The notes: generated by a model not told the origin, from the letters alone. 64,000 nucleotides of DNA from Saccharothrix obliqua (GCF_019375475.1 NZ_JAHXGQ010000002.1:744001-808000), one strand, 5' to 3'; positions 33,467 to 42,851 are shown, numbered from the stretch's first letter. Translations and numbers: made by a program.

Positions 33467-34747
33467 ATGGTGGCACGGCTACTCACTCCGCTGGCCGCTG
33501 CTCGCGAAGCCGCCGGTTACACCCAGGAAAGTCTCGCCGTCACGCTGAAGGTTGAGCGCACCACCATCGGCAGATGGGAACGCGGCGTCCAATCGCCTCA
33601 GCCGTGGCAGCGACCCGGTCTCGCCCGAGCCCTGCAGGTCTCCCTGGACGAGTTGGACGTCCTGTTGCGCCGCACTGCCCGGCGCTCCAGCAAGCCCACC
33701 TCGGCTGCGGTCCTGGCCCCAGCACCGATCGGCGTTGAGCTGATCCCGCCGGCACCACCCACCAGCGACAGCCACGAGCGCGAACCCGTCGCCGAGGTCG
33801 ACGTCATCCACGCCGCGATCCCGCGCCTGCGCCGCGCCCTCGACCGACTGGACCTGCCCGACGACGGGCTCACCAGGACCCCGGCTGACCTTCACGGCGA
33901 CATCGCCCGCGCCAGCGACGACCGGTTGCAATCCCGCTACGGCAGCCTCGCCCGCCGCCTACCCGCCCTCATCACCGAACTCGCCCGTGCCCGTCAGCTC
34001 GGCGCCACCGCCGACCGTCGCCACGCCGCAGCCCTGCTCACCCTGGCGCTGCGCGCCGCCGACGGCGTGGCCTTCAAGTTCGGCTACCTGGACCTGTCCG
34101 CACGGCTGATCGACCTGATGCGCTCGGCCGCCCGGCTCGCCGAGGACCCACTGCTGCTTGCCGCGGTGGCGTACGTGCGCACCGAGAACTTCTTCGCCAG
34201 TGGAGACCTGGACGCTGCCATCCGCGCCCTCGAACTTGCCGCCGACCGCGTACCCGACCTCGACACTGCCTCGGCCTTGGCCGCCTTCGGCGCCTTGCAC
34301 ATGCGCGCGGCGGTCGTCGCGGGCCGGGCCGGCAAGCCCGATCGCGCCGCCGACCACCTGCGCGAAGCCCGCCGCGCCGCAACCGCCGTCCCCGAAGGCG
34401 TCTACCAGGGCACCGCGTTCGGCCCTGCCTCCCTCCGCATCCACGAACTGGCCGTCGCCGTCGAACTGCGCGATCCCCTGGGGATCGAACGGGCGGCGGC
34501 CTGGCACCCGCCCGACACCCTGCCCGCCGAACGTCGCTCCCACTACTTCATCGACCTCGCCCGCGCCCAGCTCACGCTCGGCCGTCACGAGGACGCCTAC
34601 CTGTGTCTGCAGGCCGCCCGCCAGGCCGCGCCCGAACACACCCGCACCCATCCCCAGGTCCGCCATTCGCTGTCGACCTTGCTGCGTACTCACAGCGCCC
34701 CGAGCACGGGACTGCTCGAACTCGCCGCCTGGGCCCGTGCTCGTTGA
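33467..34747 (+). CDS. XRE-family regulator with TPR-like C-terminus
   Basis: 426 residues from ATG 33467, after a strong GGAGGAAAGGGA site. The HTH spans about residues 8-60 (AREAAGYTQESLAVTLKVER, TTIGRWERGVQSPQPWQRP), followed by a Pro-rich linker and alpha-helical repeats (SARLIDLMRSAARLAEDPLL, LDAAIRALELAADRV). It is the actinobacterial XRE-TPR type seen four times in this window. Divergent from queD, with 360 bases between their starts, so it probably controls the deazaguanine genes; this is inferred from position. Confidence 0.85.
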   Translation: MVARLLTPLAAAREAAGYTQESLAVTLKVERTTIGRWERGVQSPQPWQRPGLARALQVSLDELDVLLRRTARRSSKPTSAAVLAPAPIGVELIPPAPPTSDSHEREPVAEVDVIHAAIPRLRRALDRLDLPDDGLTRTPADLHGDIARASDDRLQSRYGSLARRLPALITELARARQLGATADRRHAAALLTLALRAADGVAFKFGYLDLSARLIDLMRSAARLAEDPLLLAAVAYVRTENFFASGDLDAAIRALELAADRVPDLDTASALAAFGALHMRAAVVAGRAGKPDRAADHLREARRAATAVPEGVYQGTAFGPASLRIHELAVAVELRDPLGIERAAAWHPPDTLPAERRSHYFIDLARAQLTLGRHEDAYLCLQAARQAAPEHTRTHPQVRHSLSTLLRTHSAPSTGLLELAAWARAR

Positions 34748-34762
34748 TGCCCGACCGAACGC

Positions 34763-35407
34763 TTAGTGCGGAGCCAGCAGGTCGGGCAGGTCGTGCAGGG
34801 AGTCGATCACCCAATCGGCATCGCGACGCACCAGTGGATCGTCAGCCCAGAGGTACCCCCAGGGACCGCGCCGGATCAACGCCGTACGGAACCCCGCCGC
34901 CTTCGCCGCCACCACGTCGTTGTCCCGGTGGTCACCCACGTACACGGTCTCACCGGGTCCGTCGGGCACCATCTCCGCGACGCGCGCGAAGAACTCGAGC
35001 GAGGGCTTGGCGACACCCCACTCGCCCGAGGTCGCGACCTGGTCCACCGGCAGGCCCAGCGCACGCAGCAGCTCCGCCGCGCGGGAAGTCTGGTTCCCGG
35101 CCACCCCCACCCACAAGCCGAGCTCCCGCAGCCGCGCCAAGCCGGGCCGGACGTCGGGATAGAGGTCGCCGTCCTCGATGCGCTCACCCAGTCCGGCCTC
35201 TTCCCGTAGCCGCCGTTCGCGGGCGAGGTCGAAGCCCGGCTTGAAGTATTGGAACGTCTCGGCGTTGTCCCGTCCGGCAGCGGTGACCGCACCCAGCACG
35301 GTCGAGAAGGTATGACGTGGCACGCCGATCCAGTCGGCCCACGCACCCCACTCGCGCGAGTCGTCCAACAACGTCTCGCCCACGTCGAACACCACCGCGG
35401 TCACCAT
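34763..35407 (-). CDS. HAD-superfamily hydrolase
   Basis: 214 residues. Motif I DVGETLLDD near the N-terminus (nucleophile Asp, with Glu at the usual second Asp, a known variant), Asn/Ser region VAGNQTSRA, Lys in AKPSLEFF and motif IV VYVGDHRDNDVVAAKAAG. A cap domain lies between motifs I and II. Likely phosphatase or related hydrolase; it could remove phosphate from a deazapurine nucleotide. The start overlaps the stop of the upstream hypothetical by 7 bases. Confidence 0.88.
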   Translation of the reverse strand: MVTAVVFDVGETLLDDSREWGAWADWIGVPRHTFSTVLGAVTAAGRDNAETFQYFKPGFDLARERRLREEAGLGERIEDGDLYPDVRPGLARLRELGLWVGVAGNQTSRAAELLRALGLPVDQVATSGEWGVAKPSLEFFARVAEMVPDGPGETVYVGDHRDNDVVAAKAAGFRTALIRRGPWGYLWADDPLVRRDADWVIDSLHDLPDLLAPH

Positions 35408-35761
35408 GCTTCTACTCCTACGTCACCCACAAACGCCGCGCCACAGAGGGCCCTATGGCCTGCACAGCTGCTCGGAGGCGGCCGAACGTCGATCGCGCCC
35501 AACTCCCAGCGCACCTCGTCGCCGGATTCCAGTTGGCGGGCGGTGAGGTAGACCAGCGTGTCGCCGTCGACCAGCGCCATGCGCCACCATCCCCTTACTG
35601 GATCGCACACCTCGGGTGGGACGTCGGCGTGGATCTCGGTTCGGCACACGCGGGTCGGTCACAGTCAGGCGGAGCCAGAGTCCGTCATGAGATTCGGTCC
35701 TGCTGATCGTCGTTCCAGACCATGCGGTGACACGCGACTGGTCGAGCACCCCGCGCAGCAC
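35401..35761 (-). pseudogene. small hypothetical gene, frameshifted
   Basis: A C-terminal frame (TEIHADVPPEVCDPVRGWWR ... YLTARQLESGDEVRWELGAIDV) ends at 35401. The plausible N-terminus lies in another frame (GVLDQSRVTAWSGTTISRT, SHDGLWLRLTVTDPR); the two join at about 35655 if one base is restored. The GTG at 35761 is a possible start without a clear ribosome-binding site. Family not recognised; the product would be about 120 residues, beta-rich. Coupled to the HAD gene by overlap. Real decay or sequence error. Confidence 0.45.
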
Positions 35762-36059
35762 ATCGAGGTCTACGGGCTGACGCCCTCGCCTTGCTGGGTG
35801 CCGGTCTGTCGAGGGTGTTGGTCGCGGATTCCGCCTCGCTTCCGAATTTGATAAGTGGGTGAAGGACGTCAGTAGCGGAGGCTGGTGGTGAGCCCCGGCA
35901 CGCAAGCTCTGGGCAACCTGCCAACGCAGCGAGGGCGACTACGAGCATCAGGGCGGTCTCAGTCAGGCCCTGGGAACACGTGCCCCCAAGGGACGTCACC
36001 GAGGTTGTGGTGCTGGCACTGGGAAACGCCTGATTCAGTGCTCGGTCTGGGAGTCGGTG

Positions 36060-36764
36060 TCACCTCGCGCCGGTCAGGATGTGCAGGCGGGTGGAGACGT
36101 TCCACCCACGTTCAGTGGCCGGGCCGTAGAGCGCGTCCATGCCGGCCAGAACCTTCTCCTGGGTGGTGCCTTCCGGCATCACCCACACCGGAGCCAGCCG
36201 GTGCTCCTCGACGAGCTGGGCGATCTCGTCGAAGTCGCGGTCAGGCTCGCTGACCACGAACTTGAACACCGCGCGGTCCGTCGCAACCAACGCCGACAAG
36301 GAATCGGCCTTGATTCGGGTGGAGTAGGCCATGCCGGAGTTCGCAAGTTTTGGGCTCACCACCCAGAGATCGACCAAGGAGGCAAGTTCCGGTGTGGGCG
36401 CAATCGTGCCGTTGGTTTCGACCTGCACCCGAACATCCGGCAGGCCGCGGGCCAGTGCAGCCATGGCGGGCTGCTGCAACATCGGCTCCCCGCCGGTGAT
36501 CACCACCATGTCCACGCCGCGCTCAAGCACCCACGACACCAGCTCGGCGATAGGGACTCTGTCGCTGACGTCGGCCGGGTTGTATCTGCTCCAGTCCCAG
36601 CTCTCTGGGGTGTCGCAGTAGCCGCACCGGAGGTTGCACCGGGAGAACCGGACGAACACGCAGCGCTGCCCGGCCCACGGGCCTTCGCCCTGGAACGACT
36701 CGAACTTCTCCGTGAGAATTGCGGAACCCTCTACACGTCCGGGAGTCAAGGCCAGCGTGTTCAC
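36060..36764 (-). CDS. queE: QueE-like 7-carboxy-7-deazaguanine synthase
   Basis: 234 residues from GTG 36764 (4-base overlap with the upstream gene). Radical SAM motif C43-x3-C47-x2-C50 in SRCNLRCGYCDTPESW, substrate region FESFQGEGPWAGQRCVFVRF, VVITGGEPML and VQVETNGT, VVSPKLANSG; all match QueE. It converts 6-carboxytetrahydropterin to 7-carboxy-7-deazaguanine, the QueC substrate. With QueD and QueC the window holds every step from the pterin to preQ0; GTP cyclohydrolase would come from elsewhere. Confidence 0.95.
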   Translation of the reverse strand: MNTLALTPGRVEGSAILTEKFESFQGEGPWAGQRCVFVRFSRCNLRCGYCDTPESWDWSRYNPADVSDRVPIAELVSWVLERGVDMVVITGGEPMLQQPAMAALARGLPDVRVQVETNGTIAPTPELASLVDLWVVSPKLANSGMAYSTRIKADSLSALVATDRAVFKFVVSEPDRDFDEIAQLVEEHRLAPVWVMPEGTTQEKVLAGMDALYGPATERGWNVSTRLHILTGAR

Positions 36765-37450
36765 GAGGCATCGCCTCGCTCCCACAGACCGGTGGTCATC
36801 CCCGAGTCGACCCGTACGGATACGAGTCGGCCGCGGGTCTCCGGTTCGACGTTGTCGACGAACCATCCAGCCAGGTGGGCCACCAGCGCAGGGCCAGCAG
36901 CACGTAGCCCCGCGTCGGCGTCAGACGCCTGGAGGTATGTTTCGAACGGCTTCGAGTCGCCGAAATCGGTGATGAACCCAACCTTGTTGAGCCCGTCCGC
37001 CCTAAGAACCAGCGTGACGTCGCTGCGGCTGCTCTTGAAGGTCTTCGAGATCGTGACCTGGCTGGTGACGTCGTCACAGCGTGCTGACGTGGTCGCGGTC
37101 TCCGACACCACCATCTCGACCAGCGTGACCGACATCGCCGACTCAACGTTGTCCCGGAACCACCCGGCAAGGTGAGCAGCGAGAAGCTCGCTCGTCGGGT
37201 GGAAGGTGACCTGCTCGTTGAGCAACCGGTGGTCAAACGTCGCGGCCAGAAAGTCCCGGAGATGCGACAGATCACCGGGGGCGTCATCGTGCACGAGCGC
37301 CGAGGCGGTCACCGTGTAGTTGTGGCCGTGGTTGCGGCGACATTTATGACTGGCCGGCAACTGCATCAGCTCGTGGCTGGCACTGAAGCGGAACGACTGC
37401 GAGATGGTGATCTGGCCGTCCGCCATACACTTCTCCTCATTGGCCTTCAT
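36761..37450 (-). CDS. tandem QueD/PTPS-like fusion protein
   Basis: 229 residues from ATG 37450 (AAGGAGG site); ATG 37426 (GAGGAG site) is equally possible. The N-terminal domain is QueD-like with His26 (RFSASHELM), Cys37 and His41/His43 (KCRRNHGHNY) and FDHRLLN. After about residue 125 a second T-fold-like half (VTISKTFKSSRSDVTLVL ... LVAHLAGWFVDNVEPETRG) repeats the C-terminal pattern ELLAAHLAGWFRDNVES of the first half but lacks the zinc histidines. A catalytic domain fused to a degenerate copy is unusual for QueD. First gene of the queE unit; GTGA overlap. Confidence 0.8.
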   Translation of the reverse strand: MKANEEKCMADGQITISQSFRFSASHELMQLPASHKCRRNHGHNYTVTASALVHDDAPGDLSHLRDFLAATFDHRLLNEQVTFHPTSELLAAHLAGWFRDNVESAMSVTLVEMVVSETATTSARCDDVTSQVTISKTFKSSRSDVTLVLRADGLNKVGFITDFGDSKPFETYLQASDADAGLRAAGPALVAHLAGWFVDNVEPETRGRLVSVRVDSGMTTGLWERGDAS

Positions 37451-37993
37451 ATGGCCCTCCTTATCCGGCCATGCCGAACGGCACTCGGACGATCTGCGCT
37501 GGCGGCGGAGCCGTCCATGCCGGGCCGGACGACGCAGCGGCCAGAAAGTTCGAGGGTGGAGTGGCACCAGCGGCGATCTGTCGACCAGTCCGGTGCCCCG
37601 AGCGATGTTCGCCTCGTGCGGACGATTGCGCATCGAGCGCGCCCACCAGCACGTCCGCGTGAACGGGAAACTCCCCATCGACAGGGAGGGTGGTCTGACC
37701 ATCGGACATCCAGAGCCGCACGTTCTGGTGAGGCACTACTAGTCACTCGGGCTGTCGCTGGAGACAGCACCCCGCCCAGACCGCAGCGACCTCAGTCAAC
37801 TTCCAATGATCAACGGCTGCCAGAGCGACGACGCGGCGGCAACGAGGCGGCAACGAGGCGGCACCGCCTCTGACCTGCAGAAACACCTTTTGCGCGGCGG
37901 TAGTCCGAACGGGTGCTGCTCGCCGAGCGAGTGATCAGACTTGACCGGTAGCTGGTTATCGTGGCATCGGGCCGACGGAGCGAGGTGGTGTTC
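37451..37993. other. divergent intergenic region
   Basis: About 540 bases between the minus-strand queE unit and the plus-strand XRE-TPR gene, presumably with promoters for both. Visible: tandem copies of ggcaacgaggc (37840-37870) running into a third, partial copy. No gene with a ribosome-binding site or coding bias was found. Confidence 0.5.
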
Positions 37994-39427
37994 ATGGGCG
38001 ACCGGCGAGAGGCGTTCGCGGCGCGGCGTGAGCTGATGGGCTACACCCAGGAAAGCCTCGCAGCAGCCGTCGGTGTGGAGTTCTCGACCGTGGGCCGCTG
38101 GGAGCGCGGTGATCTGACTCCGCTACCGTACCGGAGGCCACGTATCGCGAAAGCGCTGGGGATCGGCCTCGAAGAGCTGGGCACGTTGCTTACGCCGGCA
38201 CCATCCCGGCAGATGACTGCTCCGCCCTCGGCCGCCGTACCAGCCCGAGCGGCGAATGCCGGCGCAGGAGGCCCGCTCGACACGCAGCCCACCGCGCACG
38301 GTGGCGCTCAAGCCCGTCTCGAAGCCGCAGCGCCACGAACGGGTGGCAGGCTGTCCGAAAGGGAGGCCGTCCCTGTTCAGCCCTACCTCGCGGAGACAGA
38401 CGACATGGACCGTCGCGACCTGCTGCGCCTGTTCACCATGAGCGGTGCCCTGCTGGCGTTGCCTGCGATCGAACCTGTCCTCGACGACGTGGACAGGCTT
38501 GCCGCGGTGGCTCGAACCGGCGCGGTGGATTCCGCGGCGGCAGCCGAGTTCGCCCAGTTCAACAGCCACCTGTGGCGGGTCTACGCACTCGCGCCGACCA
38601 AGAGCGAGGTACTTCCCCTCGTCCGCGCACAGCTCGACGTGCTGTCGACGGGCCTGCGGCACCCGCAGACCCCGGCCATCCGGCAGCGACTCTGTGAGCT
38701 GTCCGCCGACCTCTTCCAGTTGGCGGGCGAGATCTTCTTCGACGGTGACCGATACACCGACGCCGCCCACTGCTACACCCTTGCCGCGACAGCAGGCAAG
38801 GAAGCCGATGCCCCGGACCTCTGGTCTTGCGCGTTGACCAGGCACGCCTTCATCGCCCTGTACGAGCGTCAGTTCGATGAGGCCGCTCCGCTACTGGAGC
38901 TGGCCGCCGCCCTGGCCCGCCGAGGCGATCCGGCACTCTCGACCCGGCAATGGATCGCAGCCGTGCAGGCAGAAACCTTCGCCGGTCTCGGCGACGTGGA
39001 CGCCTGCCAGCGCGCACTCGACACGGCAGCCGAGGTCCAGCACCTTCAGGGGCCGGTTCACAACGGTGGCTGGCTTCGATTCGACGGTTCACGCCTAGCC
39101 GAGGAACGCGGCACCTGCTACGTCAATCTGGGCCGCTACGACCTCGCCGAGGCCGCCCTGACCGATGCCCTGGCTGGCAACCTGACCGCCCGTCGAAAAG
39201 CCGGTGTGCTCACCGACCTGGCGATGATCGGAGTGCACCGGCGTGATCCTGACCGGGTCGCGACCTATGTCGACGCCGCCCTGGTCACCGCCCGCCAGAC
39301 CGGCTCCGGAGTCATCGCACGCAAGCTGCGCGGCCTACAGCCGAACCTGGCCCCTTTGCTCACCGACCAGCAGATCCAGCGACTCGATGCCGAGATCACC
39401 GAACTCGTCGGCAACCGCGCCGCATGA
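37994..39427 (+). CDS. XRE-family regulator with TPR-like C-terminus
   Basis: 477 residues from ATG 37994 with GAGGTGG upstream (GTG 37961 is an alternative). HTH in residues 6-60 (RRELMGYTQESLAAAVGVEF, STVGRWERGDLTPLPYRRP), then a linker, and a hydrophobic MSGALLALPAIEPVL segment before helical repeats (ADLFQLAGEIFFDGDRYTDA, FAGLGDVDACQRALDTAAEV). Same class as the gene at 33467. Divergent from the QueE unit, likely its regulator. It overlaps the next small gene by 4 bases. Confidence 0.85.
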   Translation: MGDRREAFAARRELMGYTQESLAAAVGVEFSTVGRWERGDLTPLPYRRPRIAKALGIGLEELGTLLTPAPSRQMTAPPSAAVPARAANAGAGGPLDTQPTAHGGAQARLEAAAPRTGGRLSEREAVPVQPYLAETDDMDRRDLLRLFTMSGALLALPAIEPVLDDVDRLAAVARTGAVDSAAAAEFAQFNSHLWRVYALAPTKSEVLPLVRAQLDVLSTGLRHPQTPAIRQRLCELSADLFQLAGEIFFDGDRYTDAAHCYTLAATAGKEADAPDLWSCALTRHAFIALYERQFDEAAPLLELAAALARRGDPALSTRQWIAAVQAETFAGLGDVDACQRALDTAAEVQHLQGPVHNGGWLRFDGSRLAEERGTCYVNLGRYDLAEAALTDALAGNLTARRKAGVLTDLAMIGVHRRDPDRVATYVDAALVTARQTGSGVIARKLRGLQPNLAPLLTDQQIQRLDAEITELVGNRAA

Positions 39428-39801
39428 TGGAGGACGACAGAATGCAGAACGACCGTGGCCGCGTGTTCCGTCAGGCGTGGATCGCCGGAGTCACAAAGCA
39501 CTACCCCGGCGAGCCCAAGCCCGGCTACATCACCCCGTGGGAGGAGACCCCGGATTGGGAACGCGACGCCGCGACCGCCGTGTACGACCAGGTCCTCGCC
39601 TTCATCAAGGCCACCGACGGCGCCACCGCCAAGCTCACCTCGGACCAGAAGGGCCGCTTCGTCGCGCTGTGCTGGATCGGCCAGATCTACAAGCACTTCC
39701 CCGACCCAAAGCCGTCCTACGTCGCGGACTGGAGTGACCTGCCCGATTGGCAGAAGGCCACGGACATCGACATCTTCGAACGCATCGAACAGGACGCCTG
39801 A
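39424..39801 (+). CDS. small protein with internal duplication, coupled to XRE gene
   Basis: 125 residues from ATG 39424 (ATGA overlap). Two similar halves: VTKHYPGEPKPGYITPWEET-PDWERDAATAVYDQV (residues 23-56) and IYKHFPDPKPSYVADWSDLP-DWQKATDIDIFERI (about 88-121). Each has a Tyr/Phe-Pro turn, a Trp pair and a helix. Soluble and acidic. Probably a partner of the regulator just upstream; function unknown. Confidence 0.7.
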   Translation: MMEDDRMQNDRGRVFRQAWIAGVTKHYPGEPKPGYITPWEETPDWERDAATAVYDQVLAFIKATDGATAKLTSDQKGRFVALCWIGQIYKHFPDPKPSYVADWSDLPDWQKATDIDIFERIEQDA

Positions 39802-39834
39802 CCTGTGTGACGGCATTGGCAGAATACGGCGTGG

Positions 39835-40363
39835 TCACTTCTCGTGCTGGGCCGGGTCGCTGTCGCCCCACCAGACGAACGCGACGGCCGTGGTGGTCGC
39901 GCCGGGATTGCCCGGCCCGATTTCGTACGACACGCGGATCACCGCCGCCGGCACGGTCCACTCCCGCTGCCGCTCGATCACCCGACCGATCTGCGAGCCC
40001 AGCAACGGCAGCCCGAACATGTCCGGCACGCGCTTGGACAGCAGGTGGAACAGCGGCGCGTACTCGAAGTACCGCGCCCGTGTCCGCGGTACGAAGGTGA
40101 CGTTGACGTCGTCGAGGCGCGGACCGGCTGGGACCGTCGTCGATGGCCTGCCCGACAGGGATGTCGAGCAGGCCGTCGCGGACACGCACAGGCGCCCCAC
40201 AGCCGGAACCACCGCCCGCTGGTTGACCAAGCCCGACCGCGTCAGCGGCCGGTGCGCCCACCCACGCCCGCACCCCGTCCCCGGTCGCCGACCCGAGCAT
40301 CAGCCTGGCCGCCGCGATCACCTCGCCACTCGTAGGCGCGCTGGCCGTACGGAGAGGGAACAC
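39835..40363 (-). pseudogene. hypothetical gene, frameshifted
   Basis: The N-terminal frame from GTG 40363 reads MFPLRTASAPTSGEVIAAAR ... RDGLLDIPVGQAIDDGPS. The C-terminal frame reads LDDVNVTFVPRTRARYFEYA ... GPGNPGATTTAVAFVWWGDS and stops at 39835. They join near 40120 if one base is changed. The reconstructed ~175-residue protein is not recognised. It converges with the small gene at 39424-39801. Confidence 0.5.
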
Positions 40364-40434
40364 CCCAAGTGGGCCGGGACGGAGCCCGGCCCGACGGGCG
40401 CTACTCGGGCGCGGACAGCCGGAAAGAAGCCTCC

Positions 40435-40502
40435 ACTACCAGGCTGCCGGTGCAAAACCCCTGTTCAACCCGGTCCCTATCCTTTGGTTCTCCCGCCGCG
40501 GA
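40435..40502. repeat. dispersed ~68-bp repeat, copy A
   Basis: About 80 % identical by eye to 53429-53496. Shared blocks: ACTACCAG, CTGCCGGT, CATCCTTTGGT-like (CTATCCTTTGGT here) and CTCC-GCCG. Both copies lie 45-80 bases beyond the end of a minus-strand gene. No palindrome or coding frame explains the conservation. It could be a small RNA, a conserved 3' element or the end of a mobile element. Confidence 0.6.
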
Positions 40503-40546
40503 GCGTGCCTTGGCCGGGAGGAGGCGTCTCTTCTTCACCCCGCGGC

Positions 40547-41932
40547 TCAGCGGAGGAGCAGGAGGCGATCCCGCCAGGCCAGGCGCAGCAGGGTCACTGC
40601 GCCGGAGGACAGGCGCGTCTCAAGCCGGTCGATGGCCTCGGCCGTGAACGGAACGCCGATCCTGCCGTCGATCGTCACCACGCGGCCTTCGTCGTTGGCG
40701 TCGACGACGCCGCTGAAGAGCCGGTCGAAGACGTCACCGTCGATCACCGCGACGGTGCGTTGGCTCGCCGCCAACCTGAGCGGGTCCATGATCAGGCCGT
40801 AGTGCCACAGCCGGAAACGCCCTTCGTTGCGCGCGCGCTCGAACGACGCGAACGGCTCCTCGTTCCCGTAGTCGATGCGGCGGGCCCCGTTGCCGTCGTG
40901 TTCGGGGTTGCCGAGGAACTCCTCGGAGTATTCACGCATGATGTTGCGCCACAAGGAGAAGTCGTTGCGGATGTCGACAGTGGACACGGAGGAGGGCTGG
41001 AACTCCCCCGCCGGCATGAGACTGCAGATGTCGCGACCGTCGGCGACAGCGGCTCCGTCACGCTCGTGAAGGACGAATCTGTGGTCGCCCGTGCTGCTTC
41101 GTCGGATGGTGAGGGTGTTGATACCCGGGGACATCAGCAGCCGTGACGGGTCGAACGGGTCGCCGATCGCCGACCTCAGCGGCAGCGCGTCCCAGTGCGG
41201 TATCGCACCGCCCGCCGCGTACCACGCACTCTTGAACTCGTGAGCGAGAGACTCTTTGACGTCGAACACCTCGAAGAACGTGGTGGTCCCGAACGTCAGC
41301 GTCAGCCCGTCGGACGCGGATACGTCGAGAAGGCGGTAGCTGAGCCGGTTCTCCAGCAGCCGAGGCCGGACGAGGTCCCGCACCGCCCGGCTGTAGCCGG
41401 CGTAGCGATCACCTCGGGCGGTCAGCGGCAACACGTGATCCACCGGATCGAGCCGAGGCACCGGGTGCTCGGCGTCGGAGAACTCCAGGCGAACCGATTC
41501 CAGTTCCACAGGCTGGTCCAACAGCCAGCCCGGCCCGACCAGCACATGGCCACCGGGCGCCCGTTGTCCAGCCGGGTAAAGCCATGCGGCCAGTTCGGCC
41601 AACTCGCGCCCTCGGGCACCGGCAGCGCGGCGGATGCGAAGCCACTCCGCTTGGCTTCGCCGTACATGCTCGGCGACCGCGGGACCGAACGTCTCACCGG
41701 TCTCCGGCAGGACGGGCGACCGAGGTTCTCCGGCCAACAGAGCGTCGAGTTCCTCGATCGACACCCCCAGCGCCTTCGCGATTGCGGGACGCATCCACGG
41801 CTGCGGGTCCTGCGTCCCTCGTTCCCATCGGCCGACCGTCGACGGCTCCACCTTGACGCGGCGGGCGAACGTCTCCTGCGTGAAGCCCAGAGCTGCACGT
41901 CTGTTCACCAAACGCGTTCGCTTACGTGCCAT
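40547..41932 (-). CDS. XRE-family regulator with Nudix-like motif
   Basis: 461 residues from ATG 41932. HTH in residues 9-60 (NRRAALGFTQETFARRVKVE, STVGRWERGTQDPQPWMRP). The long C-terminal region includes IRNDFSLWRNIMREYSEEFLG, close to the Nudix pattern REUxEExG, and ends in LLRLAWRDRLLLL. It is homologous over most of its length to the gene at 57320-58810 (shared LENRL, ESLAHE/EALAHE, IGDPFD, LPAG-FQPSSV, DANDEG/DSNDEG). May sense a nucleotide-type ligand; inference. Confidence 0.8.
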   Translation of the reverse strand: MARKRTRLVNRRAALGFTQETFARRVKVEPSTVGRWERGTQDPQPWMRPAIAKALGVSIEELDALLAGEPRSPVLPETGETFGPAVAEHVRRSQAEWLRIRRAAGARGRELAELAAWLYPAGQRAPGGHVLVGPGWLLDQPVELESVRLEFSDAEHPVPRLDPVDHVLPLTARGDRYAGYSRAVRDLVRPRLLENRLSYRLLDVSASDGLTLTFGTTTFFEVFDVKESLAHEFKSAWYAAGGAIPHWDALPLRSAIGDPFDPSRLLMSPGINTLTIRRSSTGDHRFVLHERDGAAVADGRDICSLMPAGEFQPSSVSTVDIRNDFSLWRNIMREYSEEFLGNPEHDGNGARRIDYGNEEPFASFERARNEGRFRLWHYGLIMDPLRLAASQRTVAVIDGDVFDRLFSGVVDANDEGRVVTIDGRIGVPFTAEAIDRLETRLSSGAVTLLRLAWRDRLLLLR

Positions 41933-42851
41933 TTCCGCCACCCCCGTCGGCTTTCCACCATAGCGTGTACCGATTAACCCACGTCAGAGGTCATGTAATC
42001 GTCACCCGGACGGGTGTGTCCGGCAGCAGCTCCGGAGTGTTCCCGAGCAAAGAACTTGGAAGACAGGACTGATGGGTGTCAGCGCTGTCGTTTGTCCCTG
42101 CCCCTGGGTAGTTCGGACGGCTCATCGTGACCAGATCGGAAGAACGGCGTGCCGCCGTGTGGCGCGGAACCACGTCACCGCTCTGGACACCAATACAGGC
42201 GCGGCCGTGGACCTTCTTCGAGGAGCGCATCCAACTCGCCGAGGGGCGCTTTCAACGCTCGGGCGATGTTCGGCCTGAACTGCACCTGCGGAACACCAGG
42301 CATCCCACGTCCACGGCGAGCTTTTGCACGAAAGACAGGCCCACCGAACCCGTCCCCGACCGGCCTCTCGCGGAACGTCCGGGCAGACGTACCCGTTCGG
42401 CGTACGTGCACCCGGTTCGCGTTCTCGCAGGTCAACGAGGCGGCCGACGTGTCGACGCCGTGAAGTCGACCGGTGGCCGACGTGGACGTTGGCTGCCGAT
42501 CAATGTTGGGTGGAATTCGTCATGGAAGCACCGGGGTCGCCGCACCCATGTCCGGCCGGCCCGCTTCCCGGACCTTTGGATGTGGTGCAAGTGCCCTGTG
42601 CGAAGTCGAGGTTGCCGAACCCCTATGCGTCAAGTCGCCCGTGCCCTCTGCTGTCGCAGCGACGTGGGCAGTGCGCGTAATCGGCCGACCACCCACGGCC
42701 GCAGGTTCGTCATCGAAGCTCCCACGAACGGGCACTCGGCCGCGGAACGTCTGTGGTTACCGACCCGGACGGTTCCCGACAGCGTCTGACCACATTGGAC
42801 TATCGGCCTGCTCCCGCGCGGGCAGGACGGTAACCGTGAAAGGCGAAACAC
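41933..42851. other. intergenic region with a gene remnant
   Basis: About 900 bases. Apart from the XRE fragment at 42175-42360 I see no supported gene. Reading frames on both strands are Arg-rich and lack starts with ribosome-binding sites. Confidence 0.5.
42175..42360 (-). pseudogene. fragment of an XRE regulator gene
   Basis: One minus frame contains FVQKLAVDVG and another, after a frame change, PGVPQVQFRPNIARALKAPL and GELDALLEEG, the typical second half of the HTH of the XRE-TPR proteins in this window (compare RPAIAKALGVSIEELDALLA in the gene to the left). The rest of the gene is missing. This is a decayed paralogue. Confidence 0.55.

Noticed and set aside
23280..39801. Plain tRNA queuosine pathway
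   Set aside because: QueF, TGT, QueA and QueG are absent; many actinomycetes lack Q, and the extra genes do not fit.
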